From the NCBI GenBank assembly GCA_030374765.1, contig JARGXX010000097.1, positions 992,001 to 1,056,000 of the forward strand: a stretch of DNA of 64,000 nucleotides, given 5' to 3'. Below the pieces are notes generated by a model, which saw nothing but the letters and a program-made list of their open reading frames with translations, ran no database searches and was not told the DNA's origin. Shown in pieces: positions 1 through 11,626 of the stretch; position 1 is the first letter of the stretch; the number at the start of each line of letters is the position of its first letter. Source of the DNA: Agarophyton chilense (lineage: Eukaryota > Rhodophyta > Florideophyceae > Gracilariales > Gracilariaceae). The translations under genes were made by a program, and so were the position numbers.

Positions 1-159
1 CTATGAAACAGTTCATCATCTATCAAAAGACTTCGATCTTGGAATACCACCACGTGGGGTCTTCTCAATCATCGATGCAGACCGAATTGGCGTGCCGGTA
101 CCTTCGGATACTCTGAAGCCATTTTGGATTTAATGCATACCACCTCACATTCATGGAAT

Positions 160-1850
160 TGTCTCTGAAGAATCCCTCCCTACACTTACAAACCCCCTTG
201 AGGCACTTTTGCAGACAAAATACCGCATGCCGAAACCTCGAATTCACATCGAGCATGGTCACCACCCAAAGCTACTCCGCAAGTTTCAGCAGGCTGGAAT
301 TTTGGGTTGGTCTGCGATTGGAAAAGAATGTCCCACATATTCTTTGCTTGCACACAGGTTGACCATGACCTTGTTCGCCATATCCAAAAGCAACTCTTCT
401 TACAGATTAATAAGCTGGTCACGAATGCGAAACGCCCTGATGCCAGATCCTCCTTATACTATCCTTCCCACACATAATTTATTCTTCATTATTCGCGATT
501 CATCTGCACTTCAGAAGTCTGGATTCTTCTTTGACATCAGCAATATGTTCCATAGCATCCGAATCCCCGATGCCCTTTCGGATCCTCTCCAACTACAATC
601 CATCTGCTTTGGAGATCTGGATATGATAACCCAAAACTCGATACGGATCACCTGCGGTTGCGACATCATTCCGAAAGACCTTATTCTCCCACTTCAGGGG
701 ACTATGTCAATGGGGTTCAAAATGGAGCGTGGCCGTGGCCCACAGCCTGGCACACGCTTGTCTCGTTGACGCGTACCAATCGACTTGCTCTCAAACAACC
801 ACTCCTCACAGACCTCCATCGGAATTCAAGACCCTCTCAAGAAAAAAGGGTCCTGTTGTTCTTCATAAAAAGGATCTTCTCATCCTACACATTTTGGACG
901 ATTTCAATGCAGTCGAAATAAACTGGCCACACGTATACCTGATACTTTTCAACCAGTAGTGTAATGCAGCCTTCCTGCTCCATGGGTTACGCCGCAAACC
1001 TCCCAAGTCAAGCCCGGCTAAAAGTAGTTGACGCACGGCTGCCTTTCATTGGGTGGGTCTAGGACCTTCGAACGAACACGATTTATTCTGACCCGACCAA
1101 GCTCGCAGGCTACACTTGAATGGCGTCTGATCCTGTCTCATACACCCAACGAACTCCAGCACGAGTCAGGTCACTTGTTGGGAAACTAATATGGGTGGCC
1201 TTCGCAATGCGCTCAGCTCTTTTCTTTCTGCGTTGGACATTCGTCGTAAGCCATCGTTAACAACCATAGACGTGCACGCTACAGCTGGAAACCCGTCGGG
1301 AGATTTCGGTTTTTGCAGGCGTGTTACCATTGACACATGTGTGCCTCGATAGACAAATCTAGACGATGTTAGTCGCCTTCGACGCTAGTAATGAAGCCGC
1401 CGGTGTTACCTACGCAAAAACTTCATCAGCTCCGATGGATTTCTTGTACGACGTGGCAGCAAGAGGTCTCACAGTTACACCTCTCCAACGTCTCAATATC
1501 CACGCAATAGTCAAGTCTTGTTCATGGCTTACAGCTTTTACTCATCGCTGGCGACGAGGAGAACATATCGATGCATTTGAAGGATTTTTTTTAAGTGCTG
1601 CCACTCGAATGGGTAGTCTCTCATCGCATTTCTGGGCATCGCATCGTGCTACTCCCAAATAGCACTGCCATCATCGGTACATTCTCAAAAGAGCGTTCTT
1701 CCGCTAGAACTCTTGTGCTTTCCGCTCGCCTTTTTGTGGCCCTCACCTTAGCACACGACGTACCACCACGTTTTATATATATCCTTCCAAGCTGAACCCT
1801 GTTGACGAAATTTCCCGGCTGCGATCATCCTAATGAGCATATCTCGCGAG
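160..1850 (+). pseudogene. DIRS-type reverse transcriptase / RNase H remnant
   Basis: The first block (209-769) includes a palm-like segment FFFDISNMFHSI and the segment LPLQGTMSMGF. It continues in another frame as AHSLAHACLVDAY and then reaches HILDDFNAV near 888-910, which takes the place of the YxDD catalytic box. About 450 bp further on, 1366-1662 reads FDASNEAAGV and FTHRWRRGEHIDAFEG. After another shift, 1595-1840 reads VVSHRISGHRIVLL, STAIIGTFSKERSSAR and LTLAHDVPPRFIYI, typical of the RNase H and connection region of DIRS elements. At least three frame changes and internal stops make it non-functional. Identification is from remembered family motifs only. Confidence 0.6.
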
Positions 1851-2379
1851 TTTTGCCACCGCCTTCGCCTTCGTCGAGCTCTTCGCAAGCAACAACCACA
1901 ACATAGTGTTCTCCGTGTTCGCAGTCGTGCACATTATTCTCTCGGGGTTCATCAACCTTCTTATTAAGCCCGTGAATCTGAAATCGAAACACTAGAATTC
2001 AGAGAATGTACTATTTTTCATGACTTTTAACTCTTGGTATCGCGCATAAAACCATCAACGAAACAACGATATTTGAAGGCATACAACCTCTTCCGTCGAT
2101 AGCAACCCTTCCTGCCAAGCACAATCCATCAGAAAGACCAACACCTTCTCCAATATACGGAGTCAGTTTTTCAAAAAGATCCTAATCCAAGGAAACGGAA
2201 AGAAATGTCCAATCTGTTGTGTCACCTCCAGATCGTGATCGCTTTGCTTCGGACCGCACTTTCGCTTTCGAAAAGAGCAATAGGATCCTGGCAAAAGCAG
2301 TATCTTACTCCTTCTCTTTGCCGCTCAGTAGACGTTTTCTTTTAGCTATCGTATCTCATCTCAATGAATAAAACCAGGA

Positions 2380-2840
2380 CGTCACGGCTGTCGCACTGGC
2401 TGTGGCAGTTCCAGGATACCTCAGAGCTAATAAAACTATCAATCTGCAATACGATGATATTGCATTTCCAAGAGATTCTAGGAAACGAGTTTTTAAACCA
2501 GATGTCATCGCCGGCGTAGCAATCAAAGAAAAACACAGGGAAGGACCAGTTTACAATCTTTTGTGACCAGGATGCCATAAAACTCCTGCAGACGTATGTA
2601 TCAAACTACTCTAACCAGCTCCTTTCCCCACTTTCATACACGTCCTTTTTATCTAATATGAAAGACGCCGCAAAGTATCTCTGAATTTCTGGCCGTATCA
2701 TACCGCATTCCGCCAGAATCGATACTCCTATTCACCACTTCTTTCATGGTTTTAACGCCAGAACTATTGCTTTTAATGAACACTGGAGATCTTCAGAGTC
2801 ATTTTCTCACTACTTGCAGAACGGAAGATCCTTTCTTAAC
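2380..2840 (+). pseudogene. Tyrosine recombinase remnant
   Basis: From about 2380 one frame reads AVALAVAVPGYLRANKTINL, followed by IAFPRDSRK and an AGVAI segment. This resembles the first-arginine region of tyrosine recombinases (consensus GxLRxxE). In another frame 2706-2717 encodes H-S-A-R (the HxxR motif), and 2781-2816 encodes HWRSSESFSHYL, matching the final H/W...Y motif with the nucleophilic tyrosine. Order and spacing fit the catalytic domain. Frames differ and stops intervene, so the gene is dead. With the upstream RT/RNase H it completes a DIRS-like set. A crypton-type origin cannot be excluded from this fragment alone. Confidence 0.55.
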
Positions 2841-3132
2841 AGAATCACAATCAGCGAAGCAAACAAACTACGCATTAACGGTAACGCTGCTCGCGAGCAG
2901 CGTCTTTTTAACGATGCAAGAGGCAAGTATGCTACTGGTTAGAAAGAACTCCAACCTGTTGGATGGAATGGAAGGAATACGCTGGTTGCGAACAAAAAGG
3001 ATTTCACTATTTTTCGTCCAGCGAAGATCTCGTCCTTCGATGCCCAGCTCCCCCAGACTTTTTTCAACTCGACGAAGTGATGCATGGGGAAGCAAACATG
3101 TCCAAATCCGTCAATGTAGCCCACTTTATTGA

Positions 3133-3794
3133 GTTCTAAACATTTTGTTCTTGTACCACTTGGAGTTTCGTCACCATAATTGGAGATGTCTTTATATACG
3201 CATTGAACTGTCGTTGTTTGAATCTAAATTCAAGTAACTATATGATCGTAATCTGTACGCCTCCGCTCTAGCACTCGTTATGTTACAGGTGGATGAAGTT
3301 TGATGCCGAGCGGTGGGAAAGATATTGGAAGTATGAAGAAGATGAGATGTTGGGTTTTCCAAGTTTTGAGCGGCACGCTAGGATCTTCGTGGTATCTTTG
3401 ATGGAGAAAAAGGGATTTTTGCGGCGCTAAGCAACGAAAATAGATGTTACCGAATGTGACAATGCGCGCATATGTGCGCAAAAGCACATTTTAAAGATAA
3501 AAAGAGAGTAGTTTTGCTGGTTCTGCTTGGCCCCGATGTCGGGAAAGCAAGTAGAGGCAGGAGCGTTTCTTGTAGGCTATCCGGTAATACGTATTTATGT
3601 TCGTTATGATAGTCGTAGTGTTGTTACAACGTAACGAATCGTACTAGAGCTTCGACGACAAAGTCCTAAACAGTTAACGTTTGTAGTAGTATCGTATGAC
3701 GTTATTGTAGCTTAAACTACATTAGAGACACAGTAAACTAGTGAAAGTTTTATACTAAAGGTTAACAACTATAGTGTTACAATACAACAGGTTT
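3133..3794. other. No recognisable gene
   Basis: AT-rich spacer between the recombinase remnant and the next copia fragment. Its short open frames have no family features I recognise, and no LTR pair or RNA gene was seen. Confidence 0.4.
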
Positions 3795-5330
3795 ATCTTT
3801 TTCAAAAATATCATTATCTGAGCTCCAACTCTTACATTTACCATGAGAATGCTCCAGCAAATCTGTTAAGGCTTCACCGAAGTCGTAATCAGCGTCCTAT
3901 TCAATTAAATCTGAATGACTGTCATCATCTTCTTCATCAGGATCGATGATTATGCCCGAAACAGATGTAGAATTTGGTTGAGTACATTTTTCTTCAATAT
4001 CTGTAGTTATGAGTTGTGAGATTTTTTCCATCATGGCATGATGTAGTGGATGTGTTTCTTTTGAAAAAAAAGATTGAGAGTGTTCAGATATGTAGTACAG
4101 TCAAGCAGAATGTTTTGAAACGACTCCAATAATACGATGATTGTCTTGCAGGTCAATAAGGTAGGCAGCTTCCAGAAGGAACATTACATTTATGTCCTTC
4201 GAAGTCAACATAGGTATGGACAATAAGTTCATTGCAATATCAGATACTGCAAGAGTTTTGGAAAGGTTGAACGCAGTTTCTTGAATTCCATATTTTTAAG
4301 TAAGGGTACGAGTACCCTCTTCAGTGGCATGTACAATCGAGTTTTCTCCTAACGAGATAGGTATATTAAATTCCTCCGTACTACAAACTTTATCTACACA
4401 AGGTGTCATATGCGTGGTAGTTCCCGAGTCAAGCATCAATTAGTCTACGTTTATCGGAAAAGCCATCAGTGCTCTTGAAATGACGTTGCCTTGTTTTTCT
4501 GGTTTTTCATTATTCTTCACAACAAATGAGTCGGATGAATTCTTTGAGTTTGTCTTTCTCTGATGTAAACTTTTCGAAGAACTGTGCGCGTTATGAAGCC
4601 AAGATATCGTTTCTCGAAATTAGGGAAGCTTATATTCAGGATTCATAGGATTAAGAAAACACCTGCAAACTTTATGATTGGTTTCCTCAAAAATGCTTCG
4701 GGGATTTCAAAATTCAGTGTTGTTTTCTCAGTTCTTCTACTAGCTACAGGGCAGTATTCTGCAAGAACCATGAAGCTAGTGAGATCCCGGGTTGCATCAT
4801 CGGAAGATGTTGTTTTGATGGCAGAGCACACGACATGTAATTCATTCGCTTCAATGGACGAAACAAACAAAGCAACTGAAATTTTATCAGTTAACTTTTC
4901 GTCCATGTTTTCGAGTTGCTCAAGAATGTCTGCCATTTTATCAATATGCTGGGAAATGTTTTCTTGAATTTGAGAATATCGAAGATTCACAAGTTCACTC
5001 ATCTTGGCAATTCTCGGCGCTTTTGTCTTCGCAGCGTATGGATCATACAGTTTCTTCAAAATCTTATATGGAGAGCGGATATTTGAATGAGTAATTCTAA
5101 GAGCCTGGTGGGCTAGTACTGCGACAGTGGTAGCACTTCCCTTCTTCTTCATTGTTTCAAATTCATGTTTCTTCTCCACACCTGAGTAGGGATTTCAAGA
5201 TCTTGAAAGAGCCTCTCCAACACCCTTTGCGTCACTGGCAGCTTTGTTGCGGATCCTCCAAAGCCTGTACTCATCTTGTTCTACGAAAAGTTTGCTTTTA
5301 ACCTTTTCCAGGTCCAAGGCTGCCGATTGA
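3795..5330 (-). pseudogene. Ty1/copia gag-protease fragment
   Basis: Read on the minus strand, about 5330-4643 encodes a UBN2/copia-type Gag, with MSELVNLRYSQIQENISQHI closely matching Gag of the nested copias further right (CELINMRYSNINQNMG). About 4460-3795 encodes an aspartic protease, with active site LMLDSGTTTHMTP near 4430 and the downstream SDIAMNLLSIP motif. Gag has an in-frame stop near 5200, the protease frame has several, and no zinc knuckle survives. Integrase, RT and RNase H are absent, so the element is truncated. It belongs to the same copia lineage as the elements at 13.7-23 kb but is more diverged. Confidence 0.7.
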
Positions 5331-5452
5331 AAGAAAGATGTTATGTGTGAAGAGAAAATAAGTCATAGAGTACTGAATGACGGTACAAGCACAATAGATT
5401 TGATTAAAATGAAATCAATTAAAGTGAAAACAAGTTAGAAAGGTAAAGGTTT

Positions 5453-5466
5453 CTACGCCCATAACC
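5453..5466 (-). other. Copia primer-binding site, degenerate
   Basis: On the minus strand this reads GGTTATGGGCGTAG. It differs at two positions from GGTTATGGGCCCAG, the primer-binding site of Drosophila copia, which pairs with an internal part of initiator tRNA-Met. It lies about 120 bp upstream of the Gag reading frame, so the decayed 5' LTR should begin at about 5467 and extend to the right. Confidence 0.55.
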
Positions 5467-7926
5467 TAATAATATCTGCAATGGAAATACTTGCCTTGAC
5501 TGTCAGACAAGTTAGGCAAATGCGTCTTTAGAGATCAAGAGCATCACAAAATGCTCTCGTGAGCGATCGAGGCTTACGAGAGTATTTCCGTTACACGCTT
5601 CAGTTATATACGATGTACAAAAGCTTAGAATACATAGTTTGAATAGCTCTGCGAAGAACTAAGACGAAACGCAACAGTCTTCCATCCAAAAGCGGAATCA
5701 TTTAATCTACATTAAAAGGTATATGGAGCTCTTCCGGATTATTCGAAGATATGCGCTCCAATCATCATCTCCCCTTACAAATTTTGAAACGAGAATCACC
5801 GTGACTATCTCTACTGGCTGCTCGGTCGAAAAAGAAAACGCGTCACCATCACCTTGCTGCTTATAATGACTTTTTTGAACTCGATTCATTCTTTCCAAGC
5901 ATCTTTGTTCGAATTGGACTAGTGCGTTTTGCGCTTCACTGAATAGTCTCATGTTTGGAGCTATGCGCCCTGTAAGCGCCAGAAAAAGTCATACATTCTA
6001 CGTCACTCTCTCTTTGTCGTGCCCAGTTTACAATTTGATCTCAACCTGGCCCGGCGTGATATAGGTGGTTGGGAGCAAAATTACTCTGATGTTTCTTCCC
6101 TTCCCTTGATCCGATACATTCTACTGGAAATCGTTGTATGATAAGTGGAATCCACCATCTTTTAGGCGGATGTATCTTTATTAGTCGCATCTACAGCTCC
6201 AGTACACCTCTCTGAAACCTTCGAGATTCTACGCTACGATGGTGCCTTTTCAGGAGATGCTCGTAGACGAAATAATGGATTCTTCACGTGCACGGGCATC
6301 GGAATAAAGGTAACAAAAGCTGGTAGCAACCAGTGTACGATGATCATAAACCAATAAGTGATTAAATGTTTATCTGCTGACATAACACGGCTGCGTACCG
6401 CAAAGCCCTTCACGATATCCCGCAGCTCTTATCTACAAGCTTTCAAAAGGGCGTATTTGTTTTTGGACATTCCTGGTCTTCTCACTTCTCAATCAGTTCG
6501 TAATAGCGGAGCATGACATTCGTTTCTCAAAGGAATCTCAGCGGAAACCATATGTTTACACATAAAATGGAAAACTATTTCTTCTCGCCGGTACGAGCTC
6601 ACAAACGGCAAGGGCGTCTTGCAAAAGATGGAACTTACGGCTACCCAACAACATCGCCTGAACACCTTCGCTGCAAGAGGGGAAGCCATATTGGAAAAGA
6701 AAATCTACATTGAGACCGTTTCTCAACTCTTGCGTACACGATGCAGAACTGGGCTTGTGAATTGGCCTTTCTGAGTTGTGGTTGCTTGCTCTAAATCAGG
6801 AACGCTCCTACGCATATCTTGGCCAGCTAAGGTGCTCACCCTCTGTACCCTTCGCTTTCCCGGAGTTTCGTTTACAAATAACATATCGCCTAGTTGGGCC
6901 TTTCTTTCAAATTATGCAAAAACATCTGTTTATGTGTTCTGTATACATGGCTCTGACCCCACACTGAGCTTCAGTAAGTGATAAACACAGTTTTCTTGGT
7001 TTGGTCCACATTAAATATACTTTTCAAGATTTGATAGCATCCATATTGCTTTTTGGATTATTGCAATGAAGAAACATGACTTGCTGTGCTTTTGCCGCAG
7101 CGGTTGGCGTCAACGAAAGAGCAAAGTTTTAGTGTAGTGGGTTCGATGCCCCCGTTTACTGAGATGTAACTTAGAGCAGTGTTAAATACTTCTCGTGGGT
7201 GTCTACTGTGTCCCGGATTGGGACGCTACTTACAATGCTTGTGTCTACTTTGGGTGCTATCCTAATTGTGGTGGGTGGCGTGCGCTACACTTGCACATGT
7301 TTCATAATGTTCCTGCAATATGTACCTTCGGTATACCAATCTGTATCGTCCGTCTTTCTCGAAAGTACCGTATCTGACTCTCAAAAACTTTCCTCTAAAG
7401 TTTACTATTGTTTTAAAATCCTTTTATTGTTTGCGGTTTGGCCGAGCAGGCTCAAGATCTTTTATTCTTGGGAAGGTTAGGTGACAGGCCAGAGACTCGG
7501 GCACTGTCGTGTAGATCGCACAGCGTACTGCACACAGCATACTCCAGAAGAGAGTGCTGCTCCCAGGGTGGGTGGTGAGGGAAATAAAAACAACAGAGGT
7601 AGAACAAACAAAGCCAAAGATCGGCTGCCAAAGATCCGATGTGTCGACTTCTCGGCGTGGCCAACTTGCGATCCTGAACAAGCCGACGGCGGATTCTTGG
7701 GCCAGCTAGTATCCAAATCGCGTAAATAAATATACTTCCACCGCGCGCTCGAAAAGCCATTCCTATGCACACTGTATTTTACCGACTTAATATTCGCTGA
7801 AAATAAGATCCAAAGACAAGTCATATTTGAAAAAAGCCAGTCCATATTGACCCCTTAACAACCTTTAGTTTACAAAAATACCGAACTATTGCTACTTTCT
7901 GCGGTGTTTACGGTTGGCGGCCCTAT
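5467..7926. other. Decayed LTR, then no recognisable gene
   Basis: The first about 230 bp should be the old 5' LTR of the copia fragment, but no partner copy was found on the left. The rest (about 5700-7926) holds only short open frames on both strands with no family motifs I can name. One T-arm-like string near 7140 is not part of a foldable tRNA. Confidence 0.35.
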
Positions 7927-8781
7927 TTAATGTGATCTCCGAGGTCGCCCTCCCTGCGCATGGATGGCCTGCCTGAACAGATTCCCTATTGTATTGTAAT
8001 TGGCTCCATCTCTATTCAATAGTTCATGCAAAAGCTCCCGAACTATGGGTGGAATTGGCGTATGAAGTCTGCGGCGCTTGTTAAATGCCTTCTCAACGTT
8101 ATCCCACATCCCTCGTATCTGACTATCGGTCAAAGAGTCCCAGAAAGTCCCACCTAGCTCACAATGTGAAATAATTCCATCTACTTCATTCCTAAACATT
8201 TTTATCATGATGTGACATATATCTCCAAGGTCATAGAGGCTTGCCTGACTGGTGTATACGGATGAGTTTCCAAAATCAATAAGGTACAAGTTATCCCCAT
8301 CACTTCCGCCTCTTCCGAATACTATGTTTCCTTCGCTGATATCTCCATGCAGAACATTTTTCTCGTGCAAGCGACGGACGATATTGAATATCTCGAAGCA
8401 CATTTGAAGAATTCTAATATTAGAAACAGGTCCGTCTCGAGTATCGAACCATTCCTCGAGAGATTTACCGAGTCTCTTCATTACAATATATTCAATGCCA
8501 TTGTGACTTCCATGCTCGTATACAATAGGCACTCGTAGATGAGGACTCGCATTGTTGAGATAGCGCAAAACTCTCCACTCTGTTTGTAAACATCCTATAG
8601 TATCTTCTTCTTCTCCTGGTTCACCTCCGGCAAATTTGACAACTATGGAGGAATGCCTTCCGAAATTATCTCTAGCTGCGTAGACCGAACCAAAGGAACC
8701 GCCACCTATAAAAGCTCCCACCTTCCATCGCCCATTTACAGTTTCACCATTATAGTCGTAGTAGTCAGAACTGTCCGACAT
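7927..8781 (-). CDS. Atypical protein kinase with very short activation segment
   Basis: A predicted 284-residue protein kinase, probably Ser/Thr, starting at the ATG at 8781. An upstream in-frame ATG at 8832 exists, but the paralogue at 42966 aligns at 8781 (MSD...ETVNGRW). The glycine loop is IGGGSFGSVYA, the ATP lysine lies in VVKFAGGE, the hinge region reads YIVMKRLGKSLEEW, the catalytic loop is LHGDISEGN and the metal site is LIDFGNSS. HGD rather than HRD, and the lack of an APE motif, recall Bud32/RIO-type kinases, whereas the N-lobe and hinge look CK1/VRK-like. Only about a dozen residues separate DFG from the next DLGDICHIM helix, against roughly 30-40 in CK1 enzymes. The gene is intronless and intact, so it is probably a functional host gene. 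Confidence 0.8.
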   Translation of the reverse strand: MSDSSDYYDYNGETVNGRWKVGAFIGGGSFGSVYAARDNFGRHSSIVVKFAGGEPGEEEDTIGCLQTEWRVLRYLNNASPHLRVPIVYEHGSHNGIEYIVMKRLGKSLEEWFDTRDGPVSNIRILQMCFEIFNIVRRLHEKNVLHGDISEGNIVFGRGGSDGDNLYLIDFGNSSVYTSQASLYDLGDICHIMIKMFRNEVDGIISHCELGGTFWDSLTDSQIRGMWDNVEKAFNKRRRLHTPIPPIVRELLHELLNRDGANYNTIGNLFRQAIHAQGGRPRRSH

Positions 8782-9199
8782 GCTTTTTTGTTTTGTGAAC
8801 GAACGATTAATTTGGGGTATGTTGATTCTCAATTTAAAGCGTGTAAAAGACTACTGATGCCCATTAACCAATCCTTCCTCTCTTAAAACGAGTATGTATA
8901 TATGTAGGTGTGTGTATCAGAAGTTTTGAATGCAACAGATTTTTTTGCTTAAGATTAATGGAAGACAGGGTATTTATTTTGGTTATTTTACTTCTCATGC
9001 TCATGTTGTTTATCATAAGAAATGTGGAAGTGACAGCAGATAGTTTAGTTCATATGATAGCAGTGAGCTGGAATTCAGAATGTTATCAAACGTGGCAAAG
9101 TGGAATATTTGTTTCAGGACTGAACAGTTTTATCCAATTTTGTTCTTTTCAAAAGCTGGAAAAAGCATTCATTTATTTCGAAGAAAGCATATCATCTTT

Positions 9200-9845
9200 A
9201 TAAATTTCAAGAGATATAGCTGCATTGCTTTTAATGACGATCTATGAAAGCCCCCTTCACTCTCCACTAAAATAGTGGCTGTAAGTCTACCACGTATGTC
9301 TATGTCAAATCTGCGTCCATGGCTTGTTACACGTGGACGTTGTTCGGAGTACACTTCGGCACAGGTGTAGGTGGCCCCATAGACTTGATGAGGGGAAGTA
9401 CAGATTGTCGGGGGGAAGCAAGATCGATGGAAGCGAAGGCAGGGGAAGAATGTTCAAGGCAGTTTTCTCCCAATACGGCGTGCGGGGCTGATTATTACCT
9501 AAGGTGACTCACTCCCTCTCACTTTTGCAATGCTGTCAGTAGCGCATGCCCAATGCATCATAAAAAAAGCAATCCTGAAAAGCATTCCATCGAAACTCGA
9601 GATACCACTCTTGCCCGCATCTTCACCATAAAGCTCAATCTGCTGGGGACGGGAAGATAATTTGCAGAAGGACGGCGTCATGACTGCGAGATTTCCTCCG
9701 CGCGGAGGGTCATGGAACTGATCCGCCCTTTTCTCGCTATGAAAGATTCTTGACCAGATTCCGACAAAAGGCGCTCTCCTTTTCTCATAAGAGCTGCTGC
9801 GTCTGTCATCGCCCCGACTTCAATTGACAACTCCCGTAAACCGTC
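9200..9845. other. Spacer with a 14-bp palindrome
   Basis: No gene is recognisable. A perfect palindrome CCTCCGCGCGGAGG lies at 9695-9708, about 140 bp upstream of the ATG of the PhoX-like frame. It could be a binding site, but nothing else supports that. Confidence 0.3.
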
Positions 9846-10319
9846 ATGGTTTGTCTCATTCTGCTAGCCCTTTCTGTATTAGAGACCTTGACCGCCATTT
9901 GCTCCACCTTCGTTACGCGAGAGGAAACCAATTTCGGACTAATGGTGCGAAACAAGTTTATTTACAAGTCTTTGAGCCTTCTCAGAATCAATGATCTTAA
10001 GCAGCCAGCTTCTGAGGCCGATTCGGTCCCACCGGAGGATGCCACTGTCGCCAACATGCGCCTAAAGCTCGCCCCGGGTCTAAGGGCTGACTACGTCACC
10101 CGTAACACCGGCTCCAAAGGTGACATGATGGTATTCGGGCCAAGTGAGGATTCTTACATTGAGCTTGTCATCTGCAACGAATATGTTCGCTCTGATCTCG
10201 GTGACAACCCGGGTATGCAGAGAATCTTCGTCGAGACGGGCCATGTTGATATCATTGCCTTCGCCATCGATCGTAGTGACGGTGTCCGTACAATCGCTTG
10301 GAGTAATATCTATCATTGA
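9846..10319 (+). CDS. PhoX/DUF839-like protein, N-terminal part
   Basis: A 157-codon frame that starts with a hydrophobic stretch (MVCLILLALSVLETLTA), possibly a secretion signal. Residues about 75-150 match the N-terminal blades of PhoX/DUF839 proteins: LAPGLRADYVTRN, GDMMVFGP, a VICNEY segment, QRIFVETGHVDII and RSDGVRTIAW. These are calcium-dependent secreted alkaline phosphatases built as beta propellers, normally 400-700 residues long, so this frame covers only the start. Continuation in 10320-10740 is weak (for example AIIGTDSSYTIFKYDA) and full of stops. Either introns are present or the gene is broken. This could be a host gene fragment. Confidence 0.45.
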   Translation: MVCLILLALSVLETLTAICSTFVTREETNFGLMVRNKFIYKSLSLLRINDLKQPASEADSVPPEDATVANMRLKLAPGLRADYVTRNTGSKGDMMVFGPSEDSYIELVICNEYVRSDLGDNPGMQRIFVETGHVDIIAFAIDRSDGVRTIAWSNIYH

Positions 10320-10790
10320 TACGAACGAAATTGATGACGCTAAGAGATCCTTCCTTTCAAGTAGTTAGCACCACATTCCACATTGCTTTGAGCACTCCCC
10401 AATTTCGTTCTCTTGCTTGTGTTACGTTCGAAATAGAAGCTCTCGATGAATATTAGACCCTCTTGGGAGGATCGATCAGCGGACCGCAATCCGTGCCACT
10501 GGTGTCGTAGTCACAGCCATCATCGGTACCGATTCGTCCTACACTATCTTTAAGTACGATGCTCTGCCGGTCATAGCCTAGGAAGGTCTCACCATCATAC
10601 TCAGTCTTCTTGATACATCTGCGTGTGGAGGATCTTCAACTTTGGATACTATACACAGTTACGCGCTGGCAAGAGAGCGGTCTCCCCTTCTGGAATGCGA
10701 AGGGTATCGACGGCTCCACTATATAGTAGCTCGAGCCGTAAATGGTTCTAGGGCGACCCGTTGAAGCCTGTGGCTCCAGACAAACGTCTG
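10320..10790 (+). pseudogene. Possible degenerate continuation of the PhoX-like gene
   Basis: GC content stays similar to the preceding frame, and short stretches such as RATGVVVTAIIGTDSSYTIF (around 10490-10560) could be a later propeller blade. Stops occur in all forward frames within about 100 codons. No convincing intron borders were found. Confidence 0.25.
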
Positions 10791-10795
10791 CCAGT

Positions 10796-10851
10796 TCTGT
10801 CACAGTCTCTCGTGAAGCCAGAACACTGGCTTCACGAGAGACTGTGACAGA
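10796..10851. repeat. Perfect 26-bp inverted repeat with 4-nt loop
   Basis: The left arm 10796-10821 and the right arm 10826-10851 are exact reverse complements, separated by AACA. Transcribed from either strand it would form a very stable hairpin. No other gene or element end is visible at this point. Confidence 0.9.
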
Positions 10852-11626
10852 GTCGCCTCTTCCGTATAAACTGTCAGAGAAAATTACAGAATCTCAGAGA
10901 GTGTTCTACGGTCTTACTTGGCCTTATACAAAGTAGAAAGCCAATAGACTGTAGCTGCTACGTTATACATAGATTATGATGTTAGACAAGAGAGGTTTCC
11001 CAATAGGGATACAATTAATTGTAGAAAAGGGATCTGAGACTAAATCTCAAAAAGTTCAGTCCGGTCGCAGCAAGGTTTGCTTGAATCACAGTGCCCACAT
11101 CCCCACCAACAGAAACCGCTGGTTCAATTTTTTTTTTTGTCCTAGTTCGGCGTTTTGGAGTGTGAAGTATCGTAAAACGTTCGTAGATCTTATCATGTAC
11201 TATAAAAAAAAGTCAATCGCTTCATGTATGACTTTTTATGCTGAATAAGCAGTTCCCAAAGCCGTTCTTCTTTTTTATTATATTGAGAGTATTCAAAATC
11301 GTTTCAGACACAGGGTATGCACGTTTCATACACAATATATGCGCTTTATATTTTAAGTCTATATCGACCGAAATATGTGAATGATGTAAAACTTAGGTAT
11401 ATAGGGCCACGAGGCAAGATTGAAGACAGGCTATAATCCACTTCAAGCTCTGTCTAAGATCCCATGGCAGTTGTAGCTCCTCCTAAAGGTGTCGTTCGCA
11501 TTAGTAGGTCTCTATAAAAGAAGAAAGCGTCTGGGGTCCTCCCTAGAGATCCAGTCAGACCTTCCGTCGTATCTTTGGCGATAAGTTGAGATCGATGGCT
11601 GACTTCGATTTTTTTTAAGCCAGCCA
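10852..11626. other. No recognisable gene
   Basis: AT-rich DNA with no open frame that shows family features. The frame at 10976-11248 has no recognisable motif. Confidence 0.35.

Larger units (their letters stand above)
1..3132 (+). mobile_element. DIRS-like tyrosine-recombinase retroelement, decayed
   Basis: Reverse transcriptase/RNase H remains (about 160-1850) are followed in the same orientation by a tyrosine-recombinase remnant (about 2380-2840). That order, with no DDE integrase, is the known hallmark of DIRS-order retroelements, which insert by recombination. Frames are broken by many stops and shifts, so the copy is dead. The left edge runs off the window. No split direct repeats or inverted terminal repeats were found, and no gag was seen. 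The 3' limit is set only by the end of the last open frame. Confidence 0.6.

Noticed and set aside
7135-7160. B-box-like GGGTTCGATGCCCC
   Set aside because: No A box at the right distance and no tRNA fold.
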